In this document: positions 52,482-63,599 of the stretch, one piece after another
How positions within the stretch are numbered: position 1 is the stretch's first letter
Layout of the letters: each line of letters starts with the position of its first letter
Origin: Linnemannia elongata
Taxonomy: Eukaryota; Mortierellomycota; Mortierellomycetes; Mortierellales; Mortierellaceae
Assembly: GCA_036320915.1 (NCBI GenBank)
Contig: JAXBDG010000012.1
Coordinates: 186,001-250,000 of the forward strand
Direction: 5' to 3'
Length of the DNA: 64,000 bases
Made by a program: the position numbers and the translations under genes
The notes under the pieces: model-generated
Seen by the model: the letters and a program-made list of their open reading frames with translations, nothing else
What the model was told of the DNA's origin: nothing
Databases searched by the model: none

Positions 52482-52520
52482 AACGTCGCTATGAACGCTT
52501 GGCTGCCATAAGCCAGTTAT
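51943..52520 (-). pseudogene. 28S rRNA 3'-end fragment, best preserved copy
   Basis: The minus strand reads about 575 nt of 28S rRNA in order: from GATAACTGGCTTATGGC, CGACATTG-type decoding-adjacent words, GTTCACCCACTAATAGGGAA, CGTCGTGAGACAGGTTAGTT, TTGTTGCAATAGTAATTGAA and CTTAGTACGAGAGGAACAG, to the rRNA 3' end at TTAAGCCCATTGTTCTATAG. It keeps the GTAAGGT..AACATTTC segment that is missing or damaged in the other copies. It starts at the same 28S position as the other copies and has no 25S body or ITS on either side. Confidence 0.92.
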
Positions 52521-52704
52521 CGCTGTGAATGGTGATTGAGCCTTGTGAACTAAAGGATCTTTTACTCTTTCACAGAAAACTTAAAGCAAGTGGTGGCATG
52601 AAGCGTGCCCAAAGAGAGTCTTGAGTAGCTCAGTTGGGTCGAGACCCGGTTCCAGGTTCAGGTTAGAAGTATTTTTCATGTGGTAGTGTATATATGTACA
52701 GACT

Positions 52705-52796
52705 AAAATGGTGCCCGCGGCTTCGCTCGCGGTTTCATTTTTTCTTTTTTTTGCATGGCGATCGAACACGGCTTCGCCGTGTCCAATCACCATTTT
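52705..52796. repeat. 92-bp foldback element with two GC-rich hairpins
   Basis: The outer arms AAAATGGTG (52705-52713) and CACCATTTT (52788-52796) are inverted. Inside lie CCGCG-GCTTCGCT-CGCGG (52715-52732) and ACACGGC-TTC-GCCGTGT (52766-52782), both perfect small stems. The local GC content stands out from the AT-rich surroundings. No coding frame spans it. Confidence 0.75.
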
Positions 52797-52799
52797 CCC

Positions 52800-53699
52800 C
52801 ATCCCATTACTTTCACAGACTCTACGACCCCACAATTCCGTTTTTATATTATGTCTTGAAGCACGCCAAGTCACCGCCTCTATAGTGTAAAAATTGGACT
52901 CTTCATCCTTCAATCTTCATTCGTCCTCCCTGGTGCTACAGTACTGTACACATACGAATGACGTAGCTGTCGTTTGGGTTCTGGGTCTTCACATGGTCGA
53001 CATGTCAACTGAGCATTAGTTCCCACAATACCTTTATTTGCGGGTTCTCTGGGTGTCAACATGGAAAGCTGAGTTCCTATGCCACATGGGAATTCTTTCT
53101 CTGCTACCTTCACTGCCACTTTTTTTCATCTTCCTTTGTTCATATTCATACCGTTTACCTTTTCATGCCCGCTTCTCGCGATCGTCGATATGTCATCACC
53201 CTACGCCCCCTGCTTCTTGTGTGGAAAGGATGAGTGCTGCACATGTGTGTTTGTATCTCGGTCAAATATACAGCTACCGCGGCCCAAAAAAAAAAAAATG
53301 GAGGGAGAGGAGAGCGAAGAGAGAAAGAGAGAGAAATAAGGAAACGCCTCTTTGTTTATCTAATACTAGGGCGTTGCCACTCGAATTGTTCTATTCGTGG
53401 GGGGTTGCATTATTGTGTCCATTTATTCCTGGAAGTGTACTGTACAAAGTAAACAATGAACGGTTTGCTGTATGATCGTTCGATTGAGTGGGCGCTGGTT
53501 AAAGTGCTACCTTGAAAACTATGTTTCTGGTGTATTTCCTTTGGCTGTCGTAAAGGGTGTTTGTTGTTGGCGTGTTTGAAGGTCGAAGAATTGTTAGAGC
53601 GTTAAGGGTAAGGATTTGTTGTCAAGGTTTGAACATCTTGATAGTGCATTATAAAGTGGCCCATATGAAAACACAGCTTGGTGTAGATAGATACCTGTT
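52800..53699. other. Gene-poor stretch
   Basis: Short Cys-containing open frames (for example PYAPCFLCGKDECCTCVFVS from 53190) are isolated and lack splice partners. No firm gene. Confidence 0.35.
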
Positions 53700-54530
53700 G
53701 TTGTTATTGATCTTCATTGCGCCTTGTTGATGGTGAATGCGAAAGCAGGTCGGGGATTAGAAGTTGCAAGCGTGTGAATTTAATTAGTGTGGTGCCGTTG
53801 TCTTTTGAGGAGAGTGGATTTAGTGTGATGAGAACGACGTTGAATGATACTGTAACGATCTTTGCTTTTAAGATGTATTCGTCCAGTTTTGATACTTGAA
53901 GTCGTGTACCATTGCACATTCCTCTTCTCGTTGAAAAATTGCGTAAAAGGATGATTGGCTGACCGACATTTAGTTTAATGATATGTTGTGGGAGGCCATT
54001 GTCGTCTAGTGTGCTATAATTTGTCCGCTAGTGCGAAACGTGAATGCGCCCTTCTTAGTGTTGGCAAGAGTGTGGTCCAGACTGCATCGTAGGGGCAAGC
54101 GCCATTGCTGAGTTGTATTTTCTGATTTCGCGACAGAATGTTTTGCGTCGCAACAGATCCATAATTTTGTCGTAAGGCATGATGTGAGGGAGGATGATTT
54201 GTCCCTTGCTGTAACATATCGAGAAGACTGGGTTGGTCTCTGAGCCGGATGAGCGTTCTTGTATCCATACCAAAGCGTGGCAGTGTGGCCTTTCTGTTAT
54301 TGCCTGGAAGTTATGGCGCATCTCTTTCTCGTCAAAGTTTGGTCCAAATGAGATCCTGTGTGAATGGCCGCCAAGCGACTGATACATCGTGAATTGTGTT
54401 GGAGGGAAACTGGCGACTTGCTTTTGTGAGGTGTGATGTTTCTCCGCAAGTGGCGTAAATTCCCGGGCTTTGTTGGATAACGGGTAAGATACAGGTAGGG
54501 GAATGTCCTGGGCATAGCTGTATGGATGTC
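53700..54530 (-). mobile_element. Deleted Helitron remnant (knuckle/Rep N-terminus plus helicase tail)
   Basis: At 54530-54020 the minus strand encodes, in shifting frames, CGETSHLTKASRQFPSN (knuckle), then GPNFDEKEMRHNFQAITERP, HCHALVWIQERSSGSETNPV and MPYDKIMDLLRRKTFCREIR, matching residues about 1-130 of the Rep-helicase at 46.4 kb. At 53919-53704 it encodes MCNGTRLQVSKLDEYILKAK and FTRLQLLIPDLL, matching the end of its helicase. The roughly 4 kb between is missing. It shares ancestry with the 46-51 kb Helitron but is clearly older. Confidence 0.85.
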
Positions 54531-54539
54531 ACAGTAAAA

Positions 54540-55110
54540 AAAAGAGCTGCATTAGTGCCTTGTATATTCTACCAACTTGGCATGATGTTGCTTTTATTCA
54601 AGAGCAACTCATTATGTTCCTCACATTGCTGCCACAAACTGTTCTCTCCTTTTCATTATCCCACACCGAGATAAGAATTTGGGCGCAGTTCAGGTTTGGT
54701 TATTGTGTCGCCCCATATTGTCGTTCATGTCACTTACTTAACGGCTCTGGAAAATATTCTCCTTGTTGCATTCCTCATTTTCATCATCATTTCCTTCCTC
54801 TCTCGCCATTCCTCTCTTCTTTTCCCTTCTCTTCCATCACCGCCTCCTTCCTGATACTTATCGTGGCAGAAGATGTAATATCCATGACACTTTTTTCTGC
54901 TAGTCGTCTTTGCTCATTAGCTGTATTCCTTGTTCTTCCTTTGATCTTTTTTCCTTTTTGACCTGGCCTCACACATTTAAATACCCTGCCTTCCTGTAGC
55001 TTATTTATCTCCTTCCTTGCATTCATCCCACAGATCTCCATTATCCTTATGCCCATTCTTGACGCACTTGTAAAACTCCTAACCGTTCTGGAAAGGTATC
55101 AAATTCATCT
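54540..55110. other. Intergenic
   Basis: Pyrimidine-rich on the plus strand. A 133-codon frame (54560-54961) is compositional (Ser/Phe/Leu) and not supported as a gene. Confidence 0.4.
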
Positions 55111-55124
55111 GGTTTCTTAATGCT

Positions 55125-55965
55125 TATTGATCAATTGTGGCGTGGCCGATTAATATTTGGTGTACCGTCTTCTGTTTCGGACCACTTACTTCATGCGTCT
55201 GGGCAAGTTCTAGCATAGGTCATGCAGGCAGTCCTCCTGGAGAGTTGCTCAAATATCTTGCACGCGTTCCCAGAGATCTTTCATGCTTCTCGGCGCCAGC
55301 TCTTGGGCGAGTTTATGCTTGATAGAGCCCCAGACGTGCTAGATGATGTTGAGGTCCGGAGAGTTGGCTGGCCCCTCAAGAACAGTAAACTCCTGCTCGG
55401 CAAGCCATTGTTGTATGACGTTTCCAGTATGAACCCGAGAGTTGTCTTTCTGAAGGTTCGATTCCGCAGGATACATGCCGTTCCAAATGAATGAATTTAG
55501 AACATAATCGTTGAGGATGGTAAGGAAGAATTCCGAATCCAACAACCCATGTACCCGGAAAGGTCTCCTGGTTCAAAAAGAGTAATGCATCCCCTGATCA
55601 GCATTTTTCCTCTTCCACCTTGTAGCGATGTGCGGACTTGATGAAGCTGCAGACAGTTGTGCTCTTGGTCGCTGCACTTCCTGCTAAAGGAGCCCACGCA
55701 GCTGATCATGCCCTCATCAGCGAACATGACTCGCTTCCAGACAGCCACTGTCCAGTCTATGCGTGCTCGGACAAATGCAAGCCGATCCCACACATGGATT
55801 GGGTTGGAGATCAAGCCTCCTTTGTTGCACGCGTGCCCGGATTCTTCCGCCTCGCAGATTCCGCGGATCGTCTCGACATGCACCTACACGCCTCCCGTTT
55901 CCTGAATGAACCGTTGGCCATCATACATGGTTTCAGTCGGCCTGTGTTGAATTGATGGAAGAGCG
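55125..55965 (-). pseudogene. Tc1/mariner transposase, dead copy
   Basis: The frame at 55883-55500 includes RLAFVRARIDWTVAVWKRVM and FADEGMISCVGSFSRK, the first catalytic Asp region of Tc1 transposases. After a frameshift, 55545-55340 gives FFLTILNDYVLNSFIW, then QKDNSRVHTGNVIQQWL (second Asp) and EGPANSPDLNII. The next codon, where the catalytic Glu of DD34E should sit, is TAG (55339-55341). HVWGSIKHKLAQELAPRSMK, then DLWERVQDI, continue in the same frame. Upstream sequence (to about 55965) contains GSFRKREAVGACRDDPRNL in another frame. No clear terminal repeats found. Confidence 0.85.
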
Positions 55966-56179
55966 CTTCCTTTGTCCTCGGGGGAGATCTTGTTAAGTGG
56001 ACTTATTTTTGGAGGAAGAATGTTCTTCTTGTTCCTGTTCCTGATATTAATTGTAGATCCGAGCGAGATCCTGTTTGAGTTGATCACTTCTCTGATGGAA
56101 TGTTCTTGAATGAGTTGCTGGGTATCATGGACGACAGTTGCTAGTGGAGTTCGTTTGCCACTCTTATTATTGTTTTGTC

Positions 56180-58000
56180 CTGCCGGTGGCGTCTAACAGG
56201 TGATTGGAGGAGCGATGGAAAGAATAGATGATGAAAGAGAGAAAAGTGAAGAAAGGTGGATTAAAGAGCGAACGATATATGAATTGTTTTTTATTTATAT
56301 GATCAAACTGACGCCAGGATGTTCAAAGCGCGTTTGTTCGTGATCGTCTCCTCTAACGTTAATGGCGATGTGAGAGCAAAAAGTTAGAAATAAAATACAG
56401 GCGAAAAAGATCTAGGGGATGAACGTAAGAATTACGATGAGCATTTCAAAAACAAAGTCGAAATCACAAAAAGTATTATCACTCATTCTGAGCACTTTAG
56501 TTGGGCATGTGTGCAAAGCAGAGGGAAATGGCCGCACTGTCGAGGGAGAAGAAAATGGGCGGTTGGATGTCCTGTGGTTAGTGTTTTCGTATTGACATCA
56601 CCTTCGTAGTATAGTCTTCCTTTCCTCCCTTTAGTTCCTCCACGCCCTCCATAACATCGGCATTTTTCTCATCTCCCACACCTTTTCCTCCTCTGTCTTT
56701 GTCAAGCTTCGAGTGAAGTGATTATTTTTAGAGGGAATTACATGACGCGTAGACGATACCTTTCCCCTGGGAAAGGCAGAAGGAAGGGTATTAATTGGAA
56801 AAACAGAAATGGACAGAAAAAATTAATATGGAGTGAACTGAAAAAAAGCAATAAACTTAACAATCAGTATAGCGCATAACAGACAGTAGAGAGCGTAAGT
56901 GCCTTCCAACTCACGTCCTATCGCGAAGTATAATTGGAAACCTTGGTTCAGAAGGAGGTTATTATTTCCTTCGGGTGCTTTTTCCATTGTTAATTTGATT
57001 AGTAGGGATAAAGATTGCAGTTCTGAGAGAACTGGGAATAAGGAACATAATAAGAGAAAAAAAAGGAAACAAATATGGTGTAGGCCTCAAGGCATTTATT
57101 TTTGTGGCACGGGTGTATTTTAGTTACCCTTTTTTTCAATGAAGTGTATTATATGAGACATCAGCCCCTATGTACTGATGTCTCTAGCTGCATGGCTGCT
57201 CCTGTATATTAACCCTACAGCCGTGCATAATAGAGAACGGTCTCTTTCTTCACATTGACTATCAAGTTCATATACACGTACATTTTCAATATAAGGTTAA
57301 CTGGAATGGTTAATAATAAGCTGGATTGCCAATGCACCCACTGAAAATAAAGCAGTATTTAAAATGGACTATGCATTGGTGCAACCAAAAAAAAAAAAAA
57401 AATGTTAATCTTCAATTGGCAGAAGGAGACGTGAACAAAAGGCTAAATCCGCAATCATCGACCATCAACAGACAATGGGGTACTCGGAGAAAAAAGCTAC
57501 TCGCACAATCACCGACCATGTCAGCAGACATAGGGAATCATGGAGAAAAAAAAATAGGTCCAGTCAACGCACTCTAAATACAGGAACATGGTGGTCAGGA
57601 GCAAAAAATGAAAAGGCAACGGGAAAATGGAACAACAGTAAGGGGCCGAGGGTGATCAGAGGCAACAATGTCTCTTTTCGCCGAGGACTTGTCCGACGGC
57701 TTATAAACATTGTACGAGATGGGAAACCCACTTCATGTCAACGTGACTATCTTTATTTCTTCAGCAATTCCTGAGATAAAAAAGAAAAAGTGCAGTACCT
57801 AGAACCTCACCATCCGCGTAGGAACTTTGCGAGGTAAAAAACTACACTAATAGGGTGGGATGGGCGGGACATGAAGTGGGTTTCCCTCTCTTGAAGTAAA
57901 ATTCGAGGAAAGGTGTGTATGTTGGATTTGACATTTTTAAAATCATCTTCAGAATATGAGTGTTGTTTATTGTTGGATTTATTCAGACTGTTGACGTTGG
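56180..58000. other. Gene-free stretch, 1.8 kb
   Basis: No gene supported on either strand. A perfect 10-bp inverted repeat, GAGACATCAG..CTGATGTCTC (57154-57184, loop about 10 nt), is the only compact structure I noted. The last 200 bp are the 3' flank of the NLR-like gene. Confidence 0.45.
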
Positions 58001-58007
58001 TTACTCA

Positions 58008-61000
58008 CTAACACGTGTAGCGCACTTCTTCCGAAATCGGGTCGTCCACGGCGCCGCGCTGTTCTAAGAGTTTCATATTCATCCTGCTTAAACCCTGCGC
58101 CTTTGAGATATTCGTATTTGACACGACAAGCCGATCATGCATAGAGCTCCAGTGCAGGTAGACAAGATAGTGGTCTCCTATCACCTGCCACAGGCGAACG
58201 GAGTTATCACTACAGCCGGTTGCTAAGTAACTGCCTTTTCCATTTACATTCCAGGCAATACTTGCGGTTGCTCCATGAAAACCCTTGACCACAGTCAAAC
58301 ATCGACTTGATTCCACATCCCAGAGCCGCACCGTCTTGTCGTGACTGCCCGAGGCAATCTGCTGGCCGCTTGGCGAAAACACCACGCTCGTAACATAGGA
58401 GGTATGGCCGCTTAGGATGGCACCAGGTGCACCGGTCTGTGCATCCCAGAGCCACACCGTCTTGTCGTCACTGCCCGAGGCAATGTGCTGGCCGCTTGGC
58501 GAAAACACCACGCTCCAAACTACCGAGGTATGGCCGCTTAGGATGGCACCAGGTGCACCGGTTTGTGCGTCCCAGAGCCGCACCGTGTTGTCAAAACTGC
58601 CCGAAGCAATCTGCTGGCCGTTTGGCGAAAACACCACGCTCGTAACCACCGAGGTATGGCCGCTTAGGATGGCACCAGGTGCACCAGTTTGTGCGTCCCA
58701 GAGCCGCACCGTCTTGTCGTAACTGCCCGAGGCAATCTGCTGGCCGCTTGGCGAAAACACCACGCTTATAACCGAGGAAGTATGACCGCTTAGGATGGCA
58801 CCAGGTGCACCGGTCTGTGCGTCCCAGAGTCGCACCGTCTTGTCGCCACTGCCCGAGGCAATCTGCTGGCCGTTTGGCGAAAACACCACGCTCATAACCC
58901 AAGAGGTATGGCCGCTTAGGATGGCACCAGGTGCACCAGTTTGTGTGTCCCAGAGTCGCACCGTCTTGTCGCCACTGGCCGAAGCAATCTGCTGGCCGCT
59001 TGGCGAAAACACCACGCTCATAACCCAAGAGGTATGACCGCTTAGGATGGCACCAGGTACACCGGTTTGTGCGTCCCAGAGCCGCACCGTGTTGTCACCA
59101 CTGCCTGAGGCAATCTGCTGGCCGCTTGGCGAAAACACCACGCTCGTAACATAGGAGGTATGGCCGCTTAGGATGGCACCAGGTACACCGGTTTGTGCGT
59201 CCCAAAGCCGCACCGTCTCGTCGTCACTGCCCGAGGCAATCTGTTGGCCGCTTGGCGAAAACACCACGCTCCTAACCTCTCGGGTATGGCCGTTTAGGAT
59301 GGCACCAGGTACACCGGTTTGTGCATCCCAAAGCCGCACCGTGTTGTCACCACTGCCCGAGGCAATCTGCTGGCCGCTTGGCGAAAACACCACGCTCGTA
59401 ACGTCTTCGGTATGGCCGCTTAGGATGGCACCAGGTACACCGGTTTGTGCATCCCAGAGCCGCACCGTTTTGTCGCAACTGCCCGAGGCAATCTGCTGGC
59501 CGCTTGGCGAAAACACCACGCTCCTAACCCAAGAGGTATGGCCGCTTAGGATGGCACCAGGTGCACCGGTTTGTGCGTCCCAGAGCCGCACCGTCTTGTC
59601 GCAACTGCCCGAGGCAATCTGCTGGCCGCTTGGCGAAAACACTACGCTTATAACCGAGGAGGTATGGCCGCTTAGGATAGTACCAGGTGCACCGGTGTGT
59701 GCATCCCAGAGCCGCACCATGTTGTCAAAACTGCCCGAAGCAATCTGCTGGCCGCTTGGCGAAAACACCACGCTCATCACTTCCTTGGTATGGCCGCTTA
59801 ATGTGTGTGTCTTTTCCGAAGTTGCGGTCTCGTACAAGCCGATTGCGCCATCCCCAAGGCCTACAGCAAGTGTCTCCCCATCTGGAGAGTACGCACATGA
59901 GAACACACTGCTAACCTCTTCGAGAAACGGCCATTCGCCAAACTCGACGTCCACCATCTGCGCGTTGCTCAAATCAGCCTGACGGAGCCAAATATTGCGA
60001 AGGTTGGCTTTTCTCAAATCCGCTCCTTGCAGTTGCGCCGAATCAAACTGTCCACCGCTCAGATCTGCGCCTGGAATCTGAATACCTTTTAGATCGGCCC
60101 CATTGAATAGTACACCGGTCCGAACCAAGATAGTAATGGCGTTGGCCGCAGCCTGAGCGAACCGTTCGTCGGATTTGGACTGATCGATGAACCTGTGGAG
60201 TTGATTCTTGAACTGGACACTCTGCAGGACCCGTTCCGACAGGAAGTTGATGATCGAGTGTTCGTGTACGAAACTCTTTCGAAACAGTGGGGAACTTAAG
60301 GGGGTGTCCTTGGACGGGCCATCTCGATTGTCTCCACATTGAACATCCAGTTGCTCCACCAAGTCTTGATCATCCGCTCCTAGCTGTCTCGGCTCAAATG
60401 CTGCTCGTGCCAGTGCATACTCTAGGACAGATCGATGAATGAATCGGTACTGGTTGCCAGTGCGACTGAGAGGGCACGTCTCACGCAACAGATTCTTGCC
60501 ATCCCCATGGCCAAAGAATGCCGCCTTCCAACTCGATTTGTCTCGAATGGGCGAGTACTCCACAACAGGCTTGCCGTCCTGTTCGTCAAAGATGGCGACT
60601 GCAAGACTCTTCACAAATCCAATGGCGTTTCGTGCAAACCCATCCTCCGACAAGATCTCCAACGCGACTTGGTCGTCTCCACCCAACGATCGTTCGACCA
60701 GTCGTATCTGACCTCGCTCCACCCACTGCTCCACGAATTGGTCATACAGTGTCACCCTTGAGATCTGGTTGGATGTGAGGTCCTTGGATAGATCGACCAG
60801 ACGAGGTAGAACCTCAAGTGCCAACGATAACAAGAACGGGTTCCTCACGAGGTCTTGAAGGTTGGGAATACTCTTGATCGCGCTTTGATAGTCCTTTGCA
60901 GTCCAGACAGTTTCTCCTGGTATCTGATACTTTGTGGCATAGCTTTTGATATAATGGTTGATCTTGGCCATGGAGAACGGTGCGACAACAGCCTCCTGGA

Positions 61001-63594
61001 GTTGCGTGGCCCCTTTCCTGTCGTTGCGACCACCGGGTTGGAAGAAGATCCGATAGTCCGATCCAAGGTACTCGCTCCTGCAGCTGATCACCATTTTGAC
61101 CTTCCATTCTCCAGGCTGGTTCAGTCGATTGTCGTTATAGAGGTTGACCTTCTTCTGGCATTCGTCGTAGCCATCGCAGATCAAGACAATTTGGCGGTAG
61201 GACTTGAGTTCCCGGATCTGGTCCTCTGTGAATCCGTATTTTCGCAGATGCTTGGCAATGAGATCCTCCTCTGGCATGTTGATAGCGGGTAAGGTCACAA
61301 AGAGGGGGATCCACTTTTTGTCGAGGTTGTAGGCCGTCCACAAGTTTCTCTCAAGCTCCAGGTTGAATGTCGACTTTCCGGCACCAGAATCTCCCAGTAG
61401 CAACAAAACCTTGCTATCGGCTGCTAGCAAGAACTCGTTGACTCTGGTTGTCAGATCAAAGAGATCGTCGTCGGGTGACTCACGGGTCGGCTTGGCTTCA
61501 GGAGGGATGTAGACTGTATGGCGTTGCTCTTGCTCCTGAATCCGATGGCGTTGATACTTTCGCAGGGCCGGTTCAATCGAGGGTTTGTTTTGAACCTTGT
61601 CGATTAGGGATGATGAGTCGAGATGGGACGCGGAGGCGTTCCAGGTGTGCGCGCTCGGTCCCGTTTGGATACAAGATTGGTAAAGGTTGCGTTTGTTTTC
61701 ATCGCCTTCTGCAGACAAGTCTCTTAGGAGGATCCTGACAACACTGTGCATCGATTCTACAAGAGTACAAAAGCAGCAGCGACCTGTGAGAACCAATTTC
61801 AACCAGCCCTAAAGTATATAGATCCAACCATTTTATATATCCTTTCTCACCTTGACTAGTGCTGTGGGACAATTGCAAGAGAATGTCCAAGATGCACCGC
61901 TTGATACGAGGTTCCTGACCCCATTCCTCATCGTTCCAGTACATTTCTCCTAGGAACGCAATTGCATCCTTCCGAGAGATATCATCCCAAACCGGATCAG
62001 CCGCCAAACATCCGAGTCGTTGGCAGACACCCCATTGAAAGGCCAGATCACGGCGGCAGGGTGCCTCGCAGACCAAGGTCTTGAACTTGGTCAGCTCGCC
62101 GTTCTGGATCAAAGTGTCGGCACCGCGCAAGGCTGCGTACCAGATACGCTTGTGGCTGAAACTTAGTCCATTCTTGAGCGACTCTAGCAACCCTTGACCG
62201 CTTTCCATCAGGTCCGTCACACCGTTGTACGCGTCCTGCACAAGTCCAAAGATCTGACCTGCTCCTTGGAACCCTTCTTGGATGGTGCTTAATCCGCTGA
62301 TGAACTCTGCGACATTCAACCCCTTGATCGCACTCGCTAATCCTCCGACACCCTCGATGACTGCACCTGATCGTCGCAAGGCTGCCTGCCACGGCTCTTC
62401 ATCGTCGGGGACACACAGCAGTGCCTGAAATGCGTATGCGGCTTGGTATACGATATACGGATCCTTGTCGCTCTTCAGACGGCCCAGGTAAGAGAGGAGC
62501 GGCTCATGCAACTTGACGCGGTCCAGTCCTTGTATGTTGCAATCGGCCATGGCATCGAGGACACGTGACACCGTCATAGTCAAGCTGTAAATGTGCTGAG
62601 GTGATTGGTGGAATGTCTCTTGGAGACGGGTGCTCAACAGGTTGAGGATCTTGACCAAGTCATCGGCCTCGATGTATTCAGGAGTGGCCTGAATCATGGG
62701 CGCCAATCCCTGAAGAGCCTGGACATCCAGGAGGAGAGAATCATTGATCATGTTGACAAATAGGGAGAGCAAGGCTCGAAAATCGGGTCTCTCGAGCACG
62801 GGAGCCAGGCACACGACCTCATTGATGGCCTTAACGTCCTTCAGTTTGTCCTGAACAAGCGCGCGGATCATATCTGTGGCCAAGGTCCTGAGTCTGTCCT
62901 TTTCATCCTGATTCCTCTCGGTGGCTGTCAGCCAGGCGCGAGTTGAAGCGTCGAGGCTGTCCAAAGGTAAAGCTGTTTCTTGCAGGAGAGCAAGACAAAA
63001 AGCGAGTTGGCGAGTGCTGGTCAGGCGGTCATCAGGTCCTGGCAGCGTGAACTGGACAATGGGCGGAGGACAGTCCTTTGTGAAGATGGTTGGCAAAACA
63101 GTTCCTCTGTTGCGGATGGCGGCGGTGCTTGAAGAGATTGTCGAAGCAGAGACAACAGAAGCAGATGATATGGACAGAGGCAATTCTTGAGCCAAAGGTG
63201 GAGCTGGCGTACTCTTATCAATAGTCCTGCTGAGATTGGCAAAAGGGTCCGCAAATGGTCAGATACATATTCTCTTCATCGTCAACTGTCTCTACAATCG
63301 ATTCCAGCTACTTTGATTATACCTCAGTTCGTCAGCCTTGCTGTAACTGAGCTGGGCTTCGTTGGGAAGACCCAATTTCTCGAGGAGCTCTCCATGATGA
63401 CGAAAGGCGGCGATGATCTGATCATGATCCCTGATGCTCTTAGAGATGTCCATCCTCTCCAGAGCTTCTTTCGCATTGTCGCATAGTTTCTGGGCTCGTC
63501 GTCGGTCCTTTGTTTCCTTGGCATTCTCGAGGTGGGTGTTCGCACGGGCAAGGGCTATCTCCGAGGAGAGGGTTCTTTTATACCAAGGCGCCAT
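58008..63594 (-). CDS. NLR-like STAND protein: NACHT NTPase, pentapeptide repeats, 14 WD40 repeats (3 exons, about 1799 aa)
   Basis: Exons are 63323-63594, 61851-63229 and 58008-61756; introns (GTATAA..CTCAG; GTGAGA..TTGTAG) keep frame. Exon 1 starts MAPWYKRTLSSEIALARANT and is helical. Exon 2 (about residues 90-550) is an all-helical region with no motif I recognise. Then come Walker A LLLLGDSGAGKST (about residue 672), Walker B VLICDGYDE (about 745), the sensor-like VISCRSEY, and a NACHT-type helical region. Next are pentapeptide-repeat-like units (GADLKGIQIPGADLSGGQFD, GADLRKANLRNIWLRQADLS). Fourteen WD40 units of 42 residues end the protein. The architecture equals fungal STAND/NLR proteins (HET-E/HNWD-like layout), which act in non-self recognition in other fungi; the effector type here is unknown. 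The acceptor of exon 3 could also be 25 nt upstream. Confidence 0.9.
58275..59786 (-). repeat. 12 near-identical 126-bp WD40-coding repeats
   Basis: The unit VxSVVFSPSGQQIASGSxDx + TVRLWDAQTGxPGAILSGHT + xx is repeated with exact 126-bp spacing (WD units 2-13). Between units only a few codons vary: the residue after the first Val, the residue before Asp in GSxDx, A/V before PGAIL, and the two residues after SGHT. Framework codons are nearly invariant even at the DNA level. Flanking units 1 and 14 are clearly divergent. Confidence 0.95.
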
Positions 63595-63599
63595 GTGGT

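Noticed and set aside
52626..52660. tRNA-like A box TAGCTCAGTTGG near 52626
   Set aside because: The A box matches well, but there is no proper B box, acceptor stem or anticodon arm that I can fold; at most a tRNA relic.
54560..54961. 133-codon plus-strand frame
   Set aside because: Ser/Phe/Leu low complexity with no start context or splice logic.
58417..59982. Long plus-strand open frames across the WD40 region (for example CWPLGENTTL-rich repeats)
   Set aside because: Exact mirror of the 126-bp minus-strand WD40 repeats. The minus-strand frame has a full domain architecture, and the plus-strand protein is a by-product of repetition.
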